Shown piece by piece: positions 40,527 through 49,343 of a stretch of 64,000 nt of DNA; position 1 is the stretch's first letter, and every line of letters starts with the position of its first letter. The stretch lies in the NCBI GenBank assembly GCA_944384745.1, contig CALWUO010000003.1:1-64000 (forward strand), read 5' to 3'. Below the pieces are notes generated by a model. It ran no database searches. It saw nothing but the letters and a program-made list of their open reading frames with translations, and had not been told where the DNA came from. This DNA is from an uncultured Butyricicoccus sp. Lineage in GTDB: Bacteria; Bacillota; Clostridia; Oscillospirales; Butyricicoccaceae. Position numbers and translations under genes: made by a program.

Positions 40527-41108
40527 TTATGCACTGACTTTTTTATTTGTTCCAGGGATAGCCCAAAAAGCGGAAATAGCGGGTGTTATACGTTTTAAAA
40601 TCATTGTACTAATTACGCAAAGTAAAATATCCCCTGGTAATGGTAAAACAGCACAAGCTATTATCATATCTATAATATTCTTTCCGCTTTGCAAGTAAAA
40701 ATTTGTAATCCAAACATAATAAATTGTGCCAAAGACAAAAACAATAACTAGATTTAACATACTAGCGGTGAACCATTGCCACTTCCCTGCTCCAAATTTT
40801 TCAACAAACCAACCAGCAGTATATGCACCAACAGCAAACATAACAAGAAAACCAAAGGTAGGTTGAAATATATATCCTATACCACCGCCACCAGTGAAAA
40901 TTGGTAGACCTAATAAACCTATAATCACATATGCACCTATTGACGCCCCGCCTAAACGTTTACCTAAAATCAATCCTGCTAGATTTGTAAATAAAAATTG
41001 TAAAGTTATAGGACATAGTGGCATTGGAATTTTAAGAAATGCTCCTACTGCGGCAAGTGCCGTAAATAAAGCACAGAGAGTTAATTGTTTGGTTGATATC
41101 TTTTGCAT
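40527..41108 (-). CDS. bioY: Biotin transporter BioY (ECF S component)
   Basis: Substrate-binding membrane subunit for biotin uptake, 193 residues with six predicted helices. Signatures: LTLCALFTALAAVGAFLKIPMP, PITLQFLFTNLAGLILG, GLLGLPIFTGGGGIGYIFQPTFGFL. The ECF ATPases and EcfT are not in this window, so it must use shared energising subunits encoded elsewhere. It has its own promoter, and an AGTAAA/TTTACT dyad covers the -10, suggesting repression, plausibly by biotin-responsive BirA. Confidence 0.94.
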   Translation of the reverse strand: MQKISTKQLTLCALFTALAAVGAFLKIPMPLCPITLQFLFTNLAGLILGKRLGGASIGAYVIIGLLGLPIFTGGGGIGYIFQPTFGFLVMFAVGAYTAGWFVEKFGAGKWQWFTASMLNLVIVFVFGTIYYVWITNFYLQSGKNIIDMIIACAVLPLPGDILLCVISTMILKRITPAISAFWAIPGTNKKVSA

Positions 41109-41131
41109 AATTGTAAACCCCTTTCATGAAT

Positions 41132-41160
41132 ATAGTAAACTATTTACTGTTTATTGTCAA
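41132..41160 (-). promoter_or_regulatory. bioY promoter with overlapping dyad
   Basis: Minus strand: TTGACA (41155-41160), 17-nt spacer, TACTAT (41132-41137). The palindrome AGTAAA-CTA-TTTACT at 41134-41148 overlaps the -10 and spacer, a position suited to a repressor. Confidence 0.7.
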
Positions 41161-41189
41161 CTATAAAATATAATTAAGTTTACAATGAT

Positions 41190-41219
41190 AAAAAATGACT
41201 CTCATTTAATGAGAATCAT
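41190..41219 (-). terminator. Terminator overlapping the yihY stop
   Basis: Minus strand ATGATTCTCA pairs with TGAGAGTCAT (one wobble) around TTAAA, followed by TTTTT. The stem includes the last codons of the yihY-like gene. Confidence 0.8.
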
Positions 41220-42027
41220 CTTTTGTAAGCAATATTTTATTTAAAAGAGGTCCTAAAAGTAAAGTAATACTTGTCATATAAAGCCATATCATAAGAATAA
41301 TAATTGCACCAAGTGAGCCATAAAGCAAAGAATATCTTGCAATATTATTCACATAAAAGGAAAATGCTCCAGAAATAATAAACCATGCAACAAAAGAAAA
41401 CAAAGCCCCTGGTAAAATTTGAGAAAATTTAAGTTTCATAGCAGGCATTAGTTTATTAACAAGCAATACAAAAATAAATATAATGCATACAGCAATAGGC
41501 ATTGACATATCAGCAAGTAAATCTGTTATATCATATGGTATTGGAAGCCATGTTCTTATAAAACCAAGTGCCATTCTTCCAAAAATCACAAGTAAAAGAG
41601 TGCCAATAATTGCAAGTAGAAAGCCACAAGTAAATACAAATGACATTATCCATCTATATAATATAGTTTTATGGTCTTCTATATTGTATATTTGATGAAT
41701 AGTGTACATCATAGACCTAACAGCTCTTGAGAGAAAATAAATTGTGAGTAATGTTCCAACAAGCATAGGTCTTATGCTAGGTTGATTAGATATATAATCT
41801 ATATATCCCTGAATCATAGTTTGAATACTTTTAGGCAATAACTGAGTAAAAGTATATATTGTTTCTTCAGATAAATTTATTCTAGCTAAAGCAGCTGTTA
41901 AAAACATTAAAATAGGGCAAAATGAAAATAAAAGAAAATATGACAGTTCCGCAGCAGATTGTGGTATTCCAAGCTTGAAATATTGTCTAACCACTTTTCT
42001 TACTATGCCATTATGTCCAAATAACAT
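41206..42027 (-). CDS. YihY/BrkB family membrane protein
   Basis: Polytopic membrane protein of 273 residues with six predicted helices. Family signatures: AAELSYFLLFSFCPILMFL, RPMLVGTLLTIYFLSRAVRSMMYTIHQIYNI and the C-terminal LYGSLGAIIILMIWLYMTSITLLLG. The family was once called RNase BN (rbn) in error; its function is still unknown. The ATG at 42027 has GAGGA 6 nt upstream; an in-frame ATG at 42033 touches that site. Monocistronic. Confidence 0.9.
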   Translation of the reverse strand: MLFGHNGIVRKVVRQYFKLGIPQSAAELSYFLLFSFCPILMFLTAALARINLSEETIYTFTQLLPKSIQTMIQGYIDYISNQPSIRPMLVGTLLTIYFLSRAVRSMMYTIHQIYNIEDHKTILYRWIMSFVFTCGFLLAIIGTLLLVIFGRMALGFIRTWLPIPYDITDLLADMSMPIAVCIIFIFVLLVNKLMPAMKLKFSQILPGALFSFVAWFIISGAFSFYVNNIARYSLLYGSLGAIIILMIWLYMTSITLLLGPLLNKILLTKDDSH

Positions 42028-42114
42028 TAACATTCCTCTTTTTTGATAAATATGATTATATTTTATCAGAAATCTATACTATTTACAATTATTTTTAACC
42101 ATATATAGTTCGAC

Positions 42115-42143
42115 TTGATTTTACATTTAAATATTGATATACT
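42115..42143 (+). promoter_or_regulatory. Promoter of the SLOG-family gene
   Basis: TTGATT (42115-42120), 17-nt spacer, TATACT (42138-42143), 43 nt before the start codon. Confidence 0.75.
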
Positions 42144-42185
42144 GGTTATAAGCAAAGGCTTTGTCAAATTAAAGGGTGAAAAAAC

Positions 42186-42701
42186 ATGTTAAATCCATTG
42201 CAAACCTGCTGTTTTGCGGGATATAGACCTGAAAAAGTTAAAGGCTGGGATTTGCCAAATGGCTTTCCACCTGATGAATTAGCAAATTCAATAGAAGAAG
42301 CTATAATAAGAGCGTATAATAGTGGTTATTTATTTTTTATAAGCGGAATGAGCAGAGGTTTTGACCTATGGGCAGCCCAAAAAGTGATAAAATTAAAAGA
42401 AATTTATCCGATAAAGTTATTTTGTGCATTGCCTTTTGATGGACAAACTACATATTGGCCAGATGATTTAAAAAAACAATATCAAAATATAATATTAAAT
42501 GCAGATTTTGTGTATTCCATATCAAGACAATATAAACCAGATTGTTTTTATATTAGAAATAGATTTATGGTTGATGGAAGTTCAAGACTAATTTGTTTTT
42601 TTGATGGAACAGAAGGCGGTACATCTTTTACTCTTAAATGTGCTAAACGGAAAGGACTTGAAATAGATAATTTATATGAGCAACAAATGAGAATATATTA
42701 A
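42186..42701 (+). CDS. SLOG-family (DUF1273/YpsA-like) protein
   Basis: One hundred seventy-one residues with a Rossmann-like SLOG fold predicted to bind a nucleotide-like ligand. Signatures: TCCFAGYRPEKV at the N-terminus, GYLFFISGMSRGFDLWAAQ, FCALPFDGQTTYWP, and the C-terminal RNRFMVDGSSRLICFFDGTEGGTSFTLKCAK. B. subtilis YpsA has this fold and affects cell division; the role here is not known. It has its own promoter and AAGGGTG site, followed by a tRNA gene. Confidence 0.85.
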   Translation: MLNPLQTCCFAGYRPEKVKGWDLPNGFPPDELANSIEEAIIRAYNSGYLFFISGMSRGFDLWAAQKVIKLKEIYPIKLFCALPFDGQTTYWPDDLKKQYQNIILNADFVYSISRQYKPDCFYIRNRFMVDGSSRLICFFDGTEGGTSFTLKCAKRKGLEIDNLYEQQMRIY

Positions 42702-42725
42702 ATTTTATATATTTTAAATTTGCTC

Positions 42726-42754
42726 TTGATTTTTTTAAATAAATGCTTTATAAT
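42726..42754 (+). promoter_or_regulatory. Promoter of tRNA-Leu
   Basis: TTGATT (42726-42731), 17-nt spacer, TATAAT (42749-42754), 15 nt before the mature tRNA 5' end. Confidence 0.8.
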
Positions 42755-42768
42755 ATATTTCGTTATAT

Positions 42769-42855
42769 GCCGGTGTGATGGAATTGGTAGACGTAGTGGA
42801 CTCAAAATCCACCGGTGGCGACACCGTACCGGTTCGAGTCCGGTCACCGGCACCA
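42769..42855 (+). tRNA. tRNA-Leu (anticodon CAA)
   Basis: Eighty-seven nt class II tRNA with encoded CCA. Acceptor GCCGGTG pairs with CACCGGC, discriminator A, then CCA at 42853-42855. Anticodon loop CTCAAAA gives CAA (reads UUG), with stem TGGA/TCCA; a long variable arm and the T arm with GGTTCGAGTCC are present. Own promoter and terminator. Confidence 0.97.
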
Positions 42856-42861
42856 TAAATT

Positions 42862-42892
42862 AAACCCTAGGTTAATCACCTAGGGTTTTTTG
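42862..42892 (+). terminator. Terminator of tRNA-Leu
   Basis: AAACCCTAGGT (42862-42872) pairs perfectly with ACCTAGGGTTT (42878-42888), followed by T-rich sequence; it may also serve the convergent SLH gene. Confidence 0.9.
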
Positions 42893-42894
42893 TT

Positions 42895-44178
42895 TTACAA
42901 ATTCTCAATAAAACGCATTAAAATAGTAGCAATTTGTGCACGTGATGCATTACCAAGCGGAGATATGGTACCATCACCCATACCAGAAATAATATTAGAT
43001 GCAACCGCCCATTTAATAGGAGTTAAAGCATAACTATTTATATTTGCTTCATCTGAAAAACTGGATAAGTCAGTTGTTTTATTAACTGTATAGCCCTTAT
43101 AAACTGCATAACGATATAATATAGTTGCCATTTGCTCTCTTGTGATATTATCATTAGGTGCAAAAGTTGTAGAGTTATACCCTGTTACTATATTATTTTG
43201 TTTTGCCCAGTAAATAGCGTTTCCATAATAATCTGATACTTTTACATCATTGAAAGAGTTATCAATATTTACATTTGGTTGATTTTCTAAACGATAAAGC
43301 ACAGTTACAATCATACCTCTGGTTGTGTTTGCATTAGGTGCAAAAGTTGTGTTTGATATACCAGACATAAGACCGTTATCATATACATATTTAACAGCAC
43401 TATAATACCAATCATTTTCATTCACATCTGTAAATGGTAAAGTAACTTGTGTACTTTCATCTGTATCATTGGAACTATTGTTGTTGTTATTACTATTGTT
43501 ACTGCTGTTATTATTGCTGTTAGTATTACTGCTAGTATTGTTACTGCTAGTATTGTTACTGCTAGTATTGTTATTGCTAGTATTGTTATTGCTAGTATTA
43601 CCACTGTTGTTACTATTATTATTGTTGCTGGTGTTACCACTACTATTATTATTGCCGCTATTACTGTTATTGTTTTGGTTATTATTATTGTTATTATTAC
43701 TATTGTTATTATCACCATTATTGGTGTTATCATTTGTATCATCTGATGGTGGAATTATATCTTCCCAAACACTAGATGTATTATCATCATTTACTAATTT
43801 AATATCAGTAGCACTTATAATATTAAAATTTTCATCGGCTGAAATATCACCAAGTTTGATAAAATCTGAATTTGTTAATGAATAAGTATTTGAAGTGATA
43901 TATATTGTAATGCTAGAACCTTGTGATTTATAACAAAATTCCACACCATCTTTATCTTTTATATCCTCATTTATAGAAAATTCATATTTTTGTTCTTTAG
44001 ATAGGTTAATAGTTACTTGTAAGTTTTTAACATCATTTGATATATTATTAAAAGTTACAGACTGTTGGGTGTTTTCAGTTGTTGGAATATTTAGACTAGG
44101 CGTACCCGCTGCAAATGCAACAGGTATCGCCATAATAGTCATAACTGAACCAATAATTGTTGAACGAAATTTATTCAT
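42895..44178 (-). CDS. SLH-domain cell-wall anchor with Asn-rich linker
   Basis: Secreted protein of 427 residues. Signal peptide about 1-23 (ends AFAAG). Residues about 25-145 form a beta-rich domain ending LGDISADENFNIISATDIKLVN, a pattern loosely like cohesin-type or adhesion modules but not assignable by eye. Residues about 150-245 are an Asn/Ser/Gly/Thr repeat linker. Three SLH repeats (about 248-427: FTDVNENDWYYSAVKYVYDN, FNDVKVSDYYGNAIYWAKQN, FSDEANINSYALTPIKWA) attach it to the wall. It overlaps the 3' end of the dockerin-M60 gene by 8 nt, so the two are co-translated and probably work together, the SLH protein perhaps displaying the peptidase. Function unproven. Confidence 0.87.
   Translation of the reverse strand: MNKFRSTIIGSVMTIMAIPVAFAAGTPSLNIPTTENTQQSVTFNNISNDVKNLQVTINLSKEQKYEFSINEDIKDKDGVEFCYKSQGSSITIYITSNTYSLTNSDFIKLGDISADENFNIISATDIKLVNDDNTSSVWEDIIPPSDDTNDNTNNGDNNNSNNNNNNNQNNNSNSGNNNSSGNTSNNNNSNNSGNTSNNNTSNNNTSSNNTSSNNTSSNTNSNNNSSNNSNNNNNSSNDTDESTQVTLPFTDVNENDWYYSAVKYVYDNGLMSGISNTTFAPNANTTRGMIVTVLYRLENQPNVNIDNSFNDVKVSDYYGNAIYWAKQNNIVTGYNSTTFAPNDNITREQMATILYRYAVYKGYTVNKTTDLSSFSDEANINSYALTPIKWAVASNIISGMGDGTISPLGNASRAQIATILMRFIENL
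43531..43602. repeat. 15-bp tandem repeat in the Asn-rich linker
   Basis: Four near-identical 15-mers (GCTAGTATTGTTACT, last two ending TATT) at 43531-43590, plus partial copies on both sides; the encoded repeat is five residues (N/S-rich). It sits in a larger Asn-codon-rich tract of about 43485-43735. The in-frame period makes length variation by slippage likely. Confidence 0.9.
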
Positions 44179-47100
44179 TATTTTCTCCTAAGTTGTTTGT
44201 AAACTCAATTTGTGGGAGTGATTCCTCATCTGGGAAACTGAGCCAGAGAGTTTCACTTGTAAGTCTTTTGCTATCTGTGCTATCAGCACTATCATTTCTA
44301 TACATTTTCAACTTGATTTCAAGTGGAAGTTTATCAGTTACATTATTAGCTGAGTTTAGTTTTTCTTCCTCTTCCAAATCAGGCACAAATATAAAGAAAC
44401 CATCACTTGTATCACTTACCGCACCATCTTGAGGTATTTCAGCTAACATCAATGTATATCCATTCATAGGACGTGTTATAGTTGTTACTTCTCCCGCTTC
44501 TGGTGTTGTGTTGTAAACTGCTTCTACTTCTATATGGTTATAAGCTGGGTCACCACGATATGTACCTATAATAACCATAGTACCTGCCTTTATTACACTA
44601 TCCTCATCATCACCATATTTATAATCATTTTTAAGCACACCAACAGTAGAACCTTGGTAGAAATCAACTTTATCTCCTGGATAGTCTAAAAGCTCAATAT
44701 TTGCATTTTTAGAAACTCCTGTGATTTGCATTATAGCTACATCATAAGTCCAAATACGAGTATCAGTATTATCTGTATTAGGTTTATTAAAGTAAATAAT
44801 ACTTTCATCTTCTGTTAACAGAGCATTTTCTTTGGCAGTAATCCAATCTTGAGTAACAGATGTATTTTCAATATCGTTTGAAATCTCATATACACTTTTA
44901 ACTAGAACAGATACTTTTTCACCATTAGCACCTGTAATTTTAAGTCCTGTAACTGGAACTGATGCACCATTTTTCATGTTAACAGTTATAGTGCCATCTT
45001 CATTTCTTACCATATCATATAGACTACTGTCTATTGTTTTATCATAAGAAATACGAATTTCCTCAGATTTAACAGACTTACCAACATTACCAAGGATATC
45101 TACTGGAACAACTGTATAAGTATAAGATAGATTATTTGCAGCACCTAAATTATCTTCATATGTGCCAGTGGTTGTAAATCCGATTGTTACACCATTTCTA
45201 ATAATTTCATAACCTTGAATAGTATCTTGTTCAGTATTAGAAATAGTAAGTGTTACAGTATTATCATTTACATTTGTTTTAACTAAAGTTGTACCAGCGT
45301 TAGCATTTACACCATCAAGACGAGCTTTTCTTGAATTATCATTTAAATACCAAATTGCACGGTTTTCATCTTGATAAGATTGAATTTTAGAAAGTGCATT
45401 TTGACCTAGTTTCATACCCCAATGAGTAAAGAATTCACTTAAATCACGGTTTGCAATTTCAGATGCAATAAGAGCAATTCTTTCATCTTTGGTATAGCCC
45501 GAATATTCATTATTTTTTAACTTGGTAAAGAATTGATTATAGAAATAAAGTGGATTTTCTGCATTATCATATGCGAGATGTAATTGCCAGTACATGCCTA
45601 ACTGTACAAACACATCATTTGCCATACCCTCTCTAGCTTGTGCAGTTTTTTCAAAAATCTTAGACCAACGTTTGTCAGTTGTAAGACGGGTTACATGACT
45701 TGTCATATCTGAACCGTCCCAAGCCTGCATTGCCATAGAATAGATATTGTTTGTTATTTCGGCATAACCTATTTTATCCATGTTATGACCTATCTCATGA
45801 GCTATACCCCAACCAAATAGACCATTTTCAGATTGTCCAGAAGTCATATTTGTTGGTTTACCTTGTACAAGTGCTGCACATGAGCCATATTCAACGCCTA
45901 TATGTTCACCCGCTGCATACATAAATGCACCTGCAAACATTCTCATATATCTAATATTTTGACGTGTTTCCATTGGGTACTGATAATCTTCAAAGTTTGT
46001 ATCTGATGGAATAATACCCTGAACCATATTTGCAACAAACATTTCTTCTTCCCATGCCAGTATGTTTTGATACATAGTTTCGGTCATAGCAGAAATGTCA
46101 TTAGTAGCACTTGAAGCTGAAAATACATTGGAATATATAGCTTGTATACCAGTTGAATTACTTGCAGTTTGTAAACCTTTTAAAATCTGGTCCGCTGGCA
46201 TAGATAATAAAATACTTGGAGTTGCAATCTCAGTTGAATTTCTAATTGATACTGGCAAGTCAGAAGAACTTACACCCATATTGTTTACATATGCTTGTAA
46301 ATCTGTTATATATGTATGAATTACCGATTTTCTATCTTCTATACTCATATTATACCAATCTGATAAATCAAGAATTGGAGTTCTAAATACTTCATTGCTA
46401 TTACCACGAACATGAATTTTAATTTTATCAGCATTTTTGCCAGAATAAGTTAGACATAAAGCACCACCTCTTGTATCAGATAAACTGCCAATTTTAGGGA
46501 TTGTAATGTAGTTTCTGCCACTTTCTAGTTTAATTGCACTGCCTTTCCAAACACCAGATTCGCCATAGTATTGAGTAGGTACAATATAAACATCTTCCCC
46601 TTCAGGAATTTCTGCATAAATAGCTATATTAGAATTTGCTTTTGCAGTAATGCCTATTGGTTGTAAAGCACTAGCAGATTGTCCAAACTTAGAATTATCA
46701 TTAGCAGTCGAGCGGGAAGTAAAATCATTTTTTACAAGACCAAGTGCAGAATTATCATTATTATATAGTGCTTTTGCAAGACTTATTTCATCTTTTAAAC
46801 GCTCAATATCCATATAATAACTACTAGACGCATTTAATTTGGTTTCAAGCTCAGTTATCTTATCTAAATCAACAGTAGACTTTAAACTTGTAAATGTATT
46901 GTCTGTAAATAGATTTGCAATATCATCTGCAAGTGTAGAGCTTTTATAAAATGCTATTTCAGAAATACTTACACGAGGACCACCAGTTTTTTCTCCTAAA
47001 GATATTGTAAGACTCTTAATATTTTTAGCCTGTGGGAATGTTAAAATAATATAATTATCCGATGTAAGTCTAGCTTGTCTGTTATAAACTTCACTTACAA

Positions 47101-49081
47101 TGTTACCATTTTCATCTTTTGCAACTATATTATAAGTATCAATTCTATTTTTATAATTATTATCTAAATATGGAACTAAAAGTGCATAGTTCATATCTTG
47201 AGGAGTATCAAAAGTGTAAGTTATATTACTATCATACCAGTAATTTTTAGCAATCCAATATGTACTTGTATCATTATCTATTAAATGTTTAGTATTAAAA
47301 TTCGGACAAAGACTCCAATTTACATTATTAGAATCAGCCATTTTAATAGATATACCAGAAGCATCAATTTTATCTTCTGTTGGAAGATTTGGCATTTCAA
47401 AGTCTTCTCTTTCAGGTTTACCAGTAGCTATTGCTGAATAATCACCATAACCGACTTTATTACCCGCTTTAATAGCGATTTCATATGTTACATTATTAGT
47501 AAGTCCTGTTATAACTGTGCTTGTAGATGATATATCATTTCCAAACTTAATAAATTCATTTGAACCCTGTTCACGATAATAAACTTGATAGAATAGAGCA
47601 TTTTTAGTATCTCCCCAACTTACACGAAGAGAACTATCTGCTGGTTTAATTTGAATATTTGATGGTTTGCCAGGTACTTCCAAAGATATAGGAGTTGCAG
47701 AAACAATATTTGATTGAGTGCCTTTCCAGTCACCATTTACAGCAACTACTCTAAAATAATAGGTTGTGTTATTTTTTAAACCATCTATAACTGCATTATT
47801 GGTTGGTACATTTATTGTATTATTTAAAGAATTTTTATCAGTGCCATAACTAATTTGGTATCCTGTCACATTATTAACAGCTTTCCAACTAAGTTTTACG
47901 GCTTCATCATCTGCTATTGCTGAAAGATTTTCGATTTTTGATGTATCTTCTGTGTTTATATCTACATTTTTTAAGAACTCAACCTTAGATACTGCTGCAT
48001 AACCAACATCGCCCTCAACCTTAGTAACTTTTATAGTAACTTTTTTAACTGCTACTTTTTGACCTAAGTTTATAGTGATTACATTATCAATAGAAGCTCT
48101 TGCCATTCTTGATTCATTAGCAAGTTGAGAAAACGGAATTTCTTGAGTAGTATCGTCAGAAAGTTCTACTATTGCAATACCTTCTTTTATTGCACCATTA
48201 GTTGCTGGACTTGTTATTTTGATTTCACTAAGCTCAACACTACTGTTTTCTTCAGAAGATAAAACAACAGGGATTTCAATTTCATCGCTATTTTCATCAA
48301 TAGGCTTAATATTTACAATATTTTCATTATTAACTTTAAATATATCTGCAATATTTTGACCTTCATCAGTTTTTATAGCTGATGTATCAACTGTAATATT
48401 AGCTATATAATTTGTTTCATTTATTATTGGTTTTTCAGCGTCAAGATTTTTATTTCTATTTATATAATATAAATCAGTGATATCAATTTTACCATCACCA
48501 TCTAAATCAAATTTTTCATCTGATGGTTTTTTACCACTAAGTATATCTTTCGTTTCATTTATATCATATGAATTTACAATGCCATCATTATTAATATCTC
48601 CAAGAGAAAATGTGCCATTATCAGTGCTTACTATAATATGTTTAGAAAATTGAGTTAAATCAATATTTTGAGATACATTGGTATAACCATCTCCAGTTAA
48701 TTCAAAATCATATTTTCCAAGTTCAAGACCTGATAAAACAACATTATATGAACCAAATTGATTATCAAATATTTCAAGTGGTGATATTGAAACTTGTTCT
48801 TTAAGTAAAAGATTTCCTGTTATATTACTGCTTGAAAGTTCAATAATACTTGAAGTTGAGCCGCTTGTTAAAGTTAGTTTAATATTTCGGCTTTCCACTT
48901 CTGCTTTTGTTTGTGGAAGTGCGAAATTTATAGTAAGTGAAATTTCACCTTGTGCATTAGTTGATTTAATAACTTGTGTATCTTGAGTATCTATTGCATG
49001 TGCACTAGGAAGCCAAGAAGTACAAATGCTACCCGTAATTGCTAAACTCAAAACACCAGAAATAAATTGTTTAGAATTCAT
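44171..49081 (-). CDS. Secreted dockerin-bearing M60-like (enhancin/mucinase) metallopeptidase
   Basis: Giant secreted protein of 1636 residues. Signal peptide 1-29. Residues about 35-155 are beta-rich; 158-214 form a type I dockerin with two Ca loops (DINNDGIVNSYD and DLDGDGKIDITD). There is a beta domain (about 225-375), two fibronectin III repeats (about 385-465 and 470-555) and a discoidin-like carbohydrate-binding module (about 570-725). The M60-like peptidase (about 820-1230) has zinc motif HEIGHNMDKIGYAE near residue 1091, with the second Glu. The C-terminal 400 residues contain a further FN3-like repeat and uncharacterised beta domains. M60 enzymes of gut bacteria cleave O-glycosylated mucins. 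Host mucin is a plausible substrate and the dockerin implies docking to a cohesin. No cell-wall anchor of its own; the overlapping SLH gene may supply one. Confidence 0.9.
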   Translation of the reverse strand: MNSKQFISGVLSLAITGSICTSWLPSAHAIDTQDTQVIKSTNAQGEISLTINFALPQTKAEVESRNIKLTLTSGSTSSIIELSSSNITGNLLLKEQVSISPLEIFDNQFGSYNVVLSGLELGKYDFELTGDGYTNVSQNIDLTQFSKHIIVSTDNGTFSLGDINNDGIVNSYDINETKDILSGKKPSDEKFDLDGDGKIDITDLYYINRNKNLDAEKPIINETNYIANITVDTSAIKTDEGQNIADIFKVNNENIVNIKPIDENSDEIEIPVVLSSEENSSVELSEIKITSPATNGAIKEGIAIVELSDDTTQEIPFSQLANESRMARASIDNVITINLGQKVAVKKVTIKVTKVEGDVGYAAVSKVEFLKNVDINTEDTSKIENLSAIADDEAVKLSWKAVNNVTGYQISYGTDKNSLNNTINVPTNNAVIDGLKNNTTYYFRVVAVNGDWKGTQSNIVSATPISLEVPGKPSNIQIKPADSSLRVSWGDTKNALFYQVYYREQGSNEFIKFGNDISSTSTVITGLTNNVTYEIAIKAGNKVGYGDYSAIATGKPEREDFEMPNLPTEDKIDASGISIKMADSNNVNWSLCPNFNTKHLIDNDTSTYWIAKNYWYDSNITYTFDTPQDMNYALLVPYLDNNYKNRIDTYNIVAKDENGNIVSEVYNRQARLTSDNYIILTFPQAKNIKSLTISLGEKTGGPRVSISEIAFYKSSTLADDIANLFTDNTFTSLKSTVDLDKITELETKLNASSSYYMDIERLKDEISLAKALYNNDNSALGLVKNDFTSRSTANDNSKFGQSASALQPIGITAKANSNIAIYAEIPEGEDVYIVPTQYYGESGVWKGSAIKLESGRNYITIPKIGSLSDTRGGALCLTYSGKNADKIKIHVRGNSNEVFRTPILDLSDWYNMSIEDRKSVIHTYITDLQAYVNNMGVSSSDLPVSIRNSTEIATPSILLSMPADQILKGLQTASNSTGIQAIYSNVFSASSATNDISAMTETMYQNILAWEEEMFVANMVQGIIPSDTNFEDYQYPMETRQNIRYMRMFAGAFMYAAGEHIGVEYGSCAALVQGKPTNMTSGQSENGLFGWGIAHEIGHNMDKIGYAEITNNIYSMAMQAWDGSDMTSHVTRLTTDKRWSKIFEKTAQAREGMANDVFVQLGMYWQLHLAYDNAENPLYFYNQFFTKLKNNEYSGYTKDERIALIASEIANRDLSEFFTHWGMKLGQNALSKIQSYQDENRAIWYLNDNSRKARLDGVNANAGTTLVKTNVNDNTVTLTISNTEQDTIQGYEIIRNGVTIGFTTTGTYEDNLGAANNLSYTYTVVPVDILGNVGKSVKSEEIRISYDKTIDSSLYDMVRNEDGTITVNMKNGASVPVTGLKITGANGEKVSVLVKSVYEISNDIENTSVTQDWITAKENALLTEDESIIYFNKPNTDNTDTRIWTYDVAIMQITGVSKNANIELLDYPGDKVDFYQGSTVGVLKNDYKYGDDEDSVIKAGTMVIIGTYRGDPAYNHIEVEAVYNTTPEAGEVTTITRPMNGYTLMLAEIPQDGAVSDTSDGFFIFVPDLEEEEKLNSANNVTDKLPLEIKLKMYRNDSADSTDSKRLTSETLWLSFPDEESLPQIEFTNNLGENNE

Positions 49082-49261
49082 AATTAAAAAACCCTCTATA
49101 ATCTAGTAATTTGCTATAAGATAATATAAATAAAAATATCTAATATGTCAACAAAATATGTAAAAATATTACATGGAAAAACGACGAAATTTTAACTAAA
49201 AATTATTGCCTTTTATAGGTATTTTTATAGTAAAAATTAGCTGTGTTTATAATAATTCATA

Positions 49262-49287
49262 AAAGTAAAGGTTTATAACTTTACTTT
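49262..49287. repeat. Perfect inverted repeat upstream of the Crp/Fnr gene
   Basis: AAAGTAAAG (49262-49270) and CTTTACTTT (49279-49287) are perfect 9-bp arms around 8 nt. It lies in the divergent region between the M60 gene and the regulator gene: an operator or hairpin. Confidence 0.65.
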
Positions 49288-49343
49288 GATATTTTTATAA
49301 TAATATGATACCATATAAATATTATATATCTAGTAGGTGTGAA

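Noticed and set aside
43422-43885. Long ORFs overlapping the Asn-rich linker of the SLH gene in other frames
   Set aside because: They are by-products of the repetitive AAT/AAC codons (poly-Leu, poly-Ile/Val in other frames), with no start signals.
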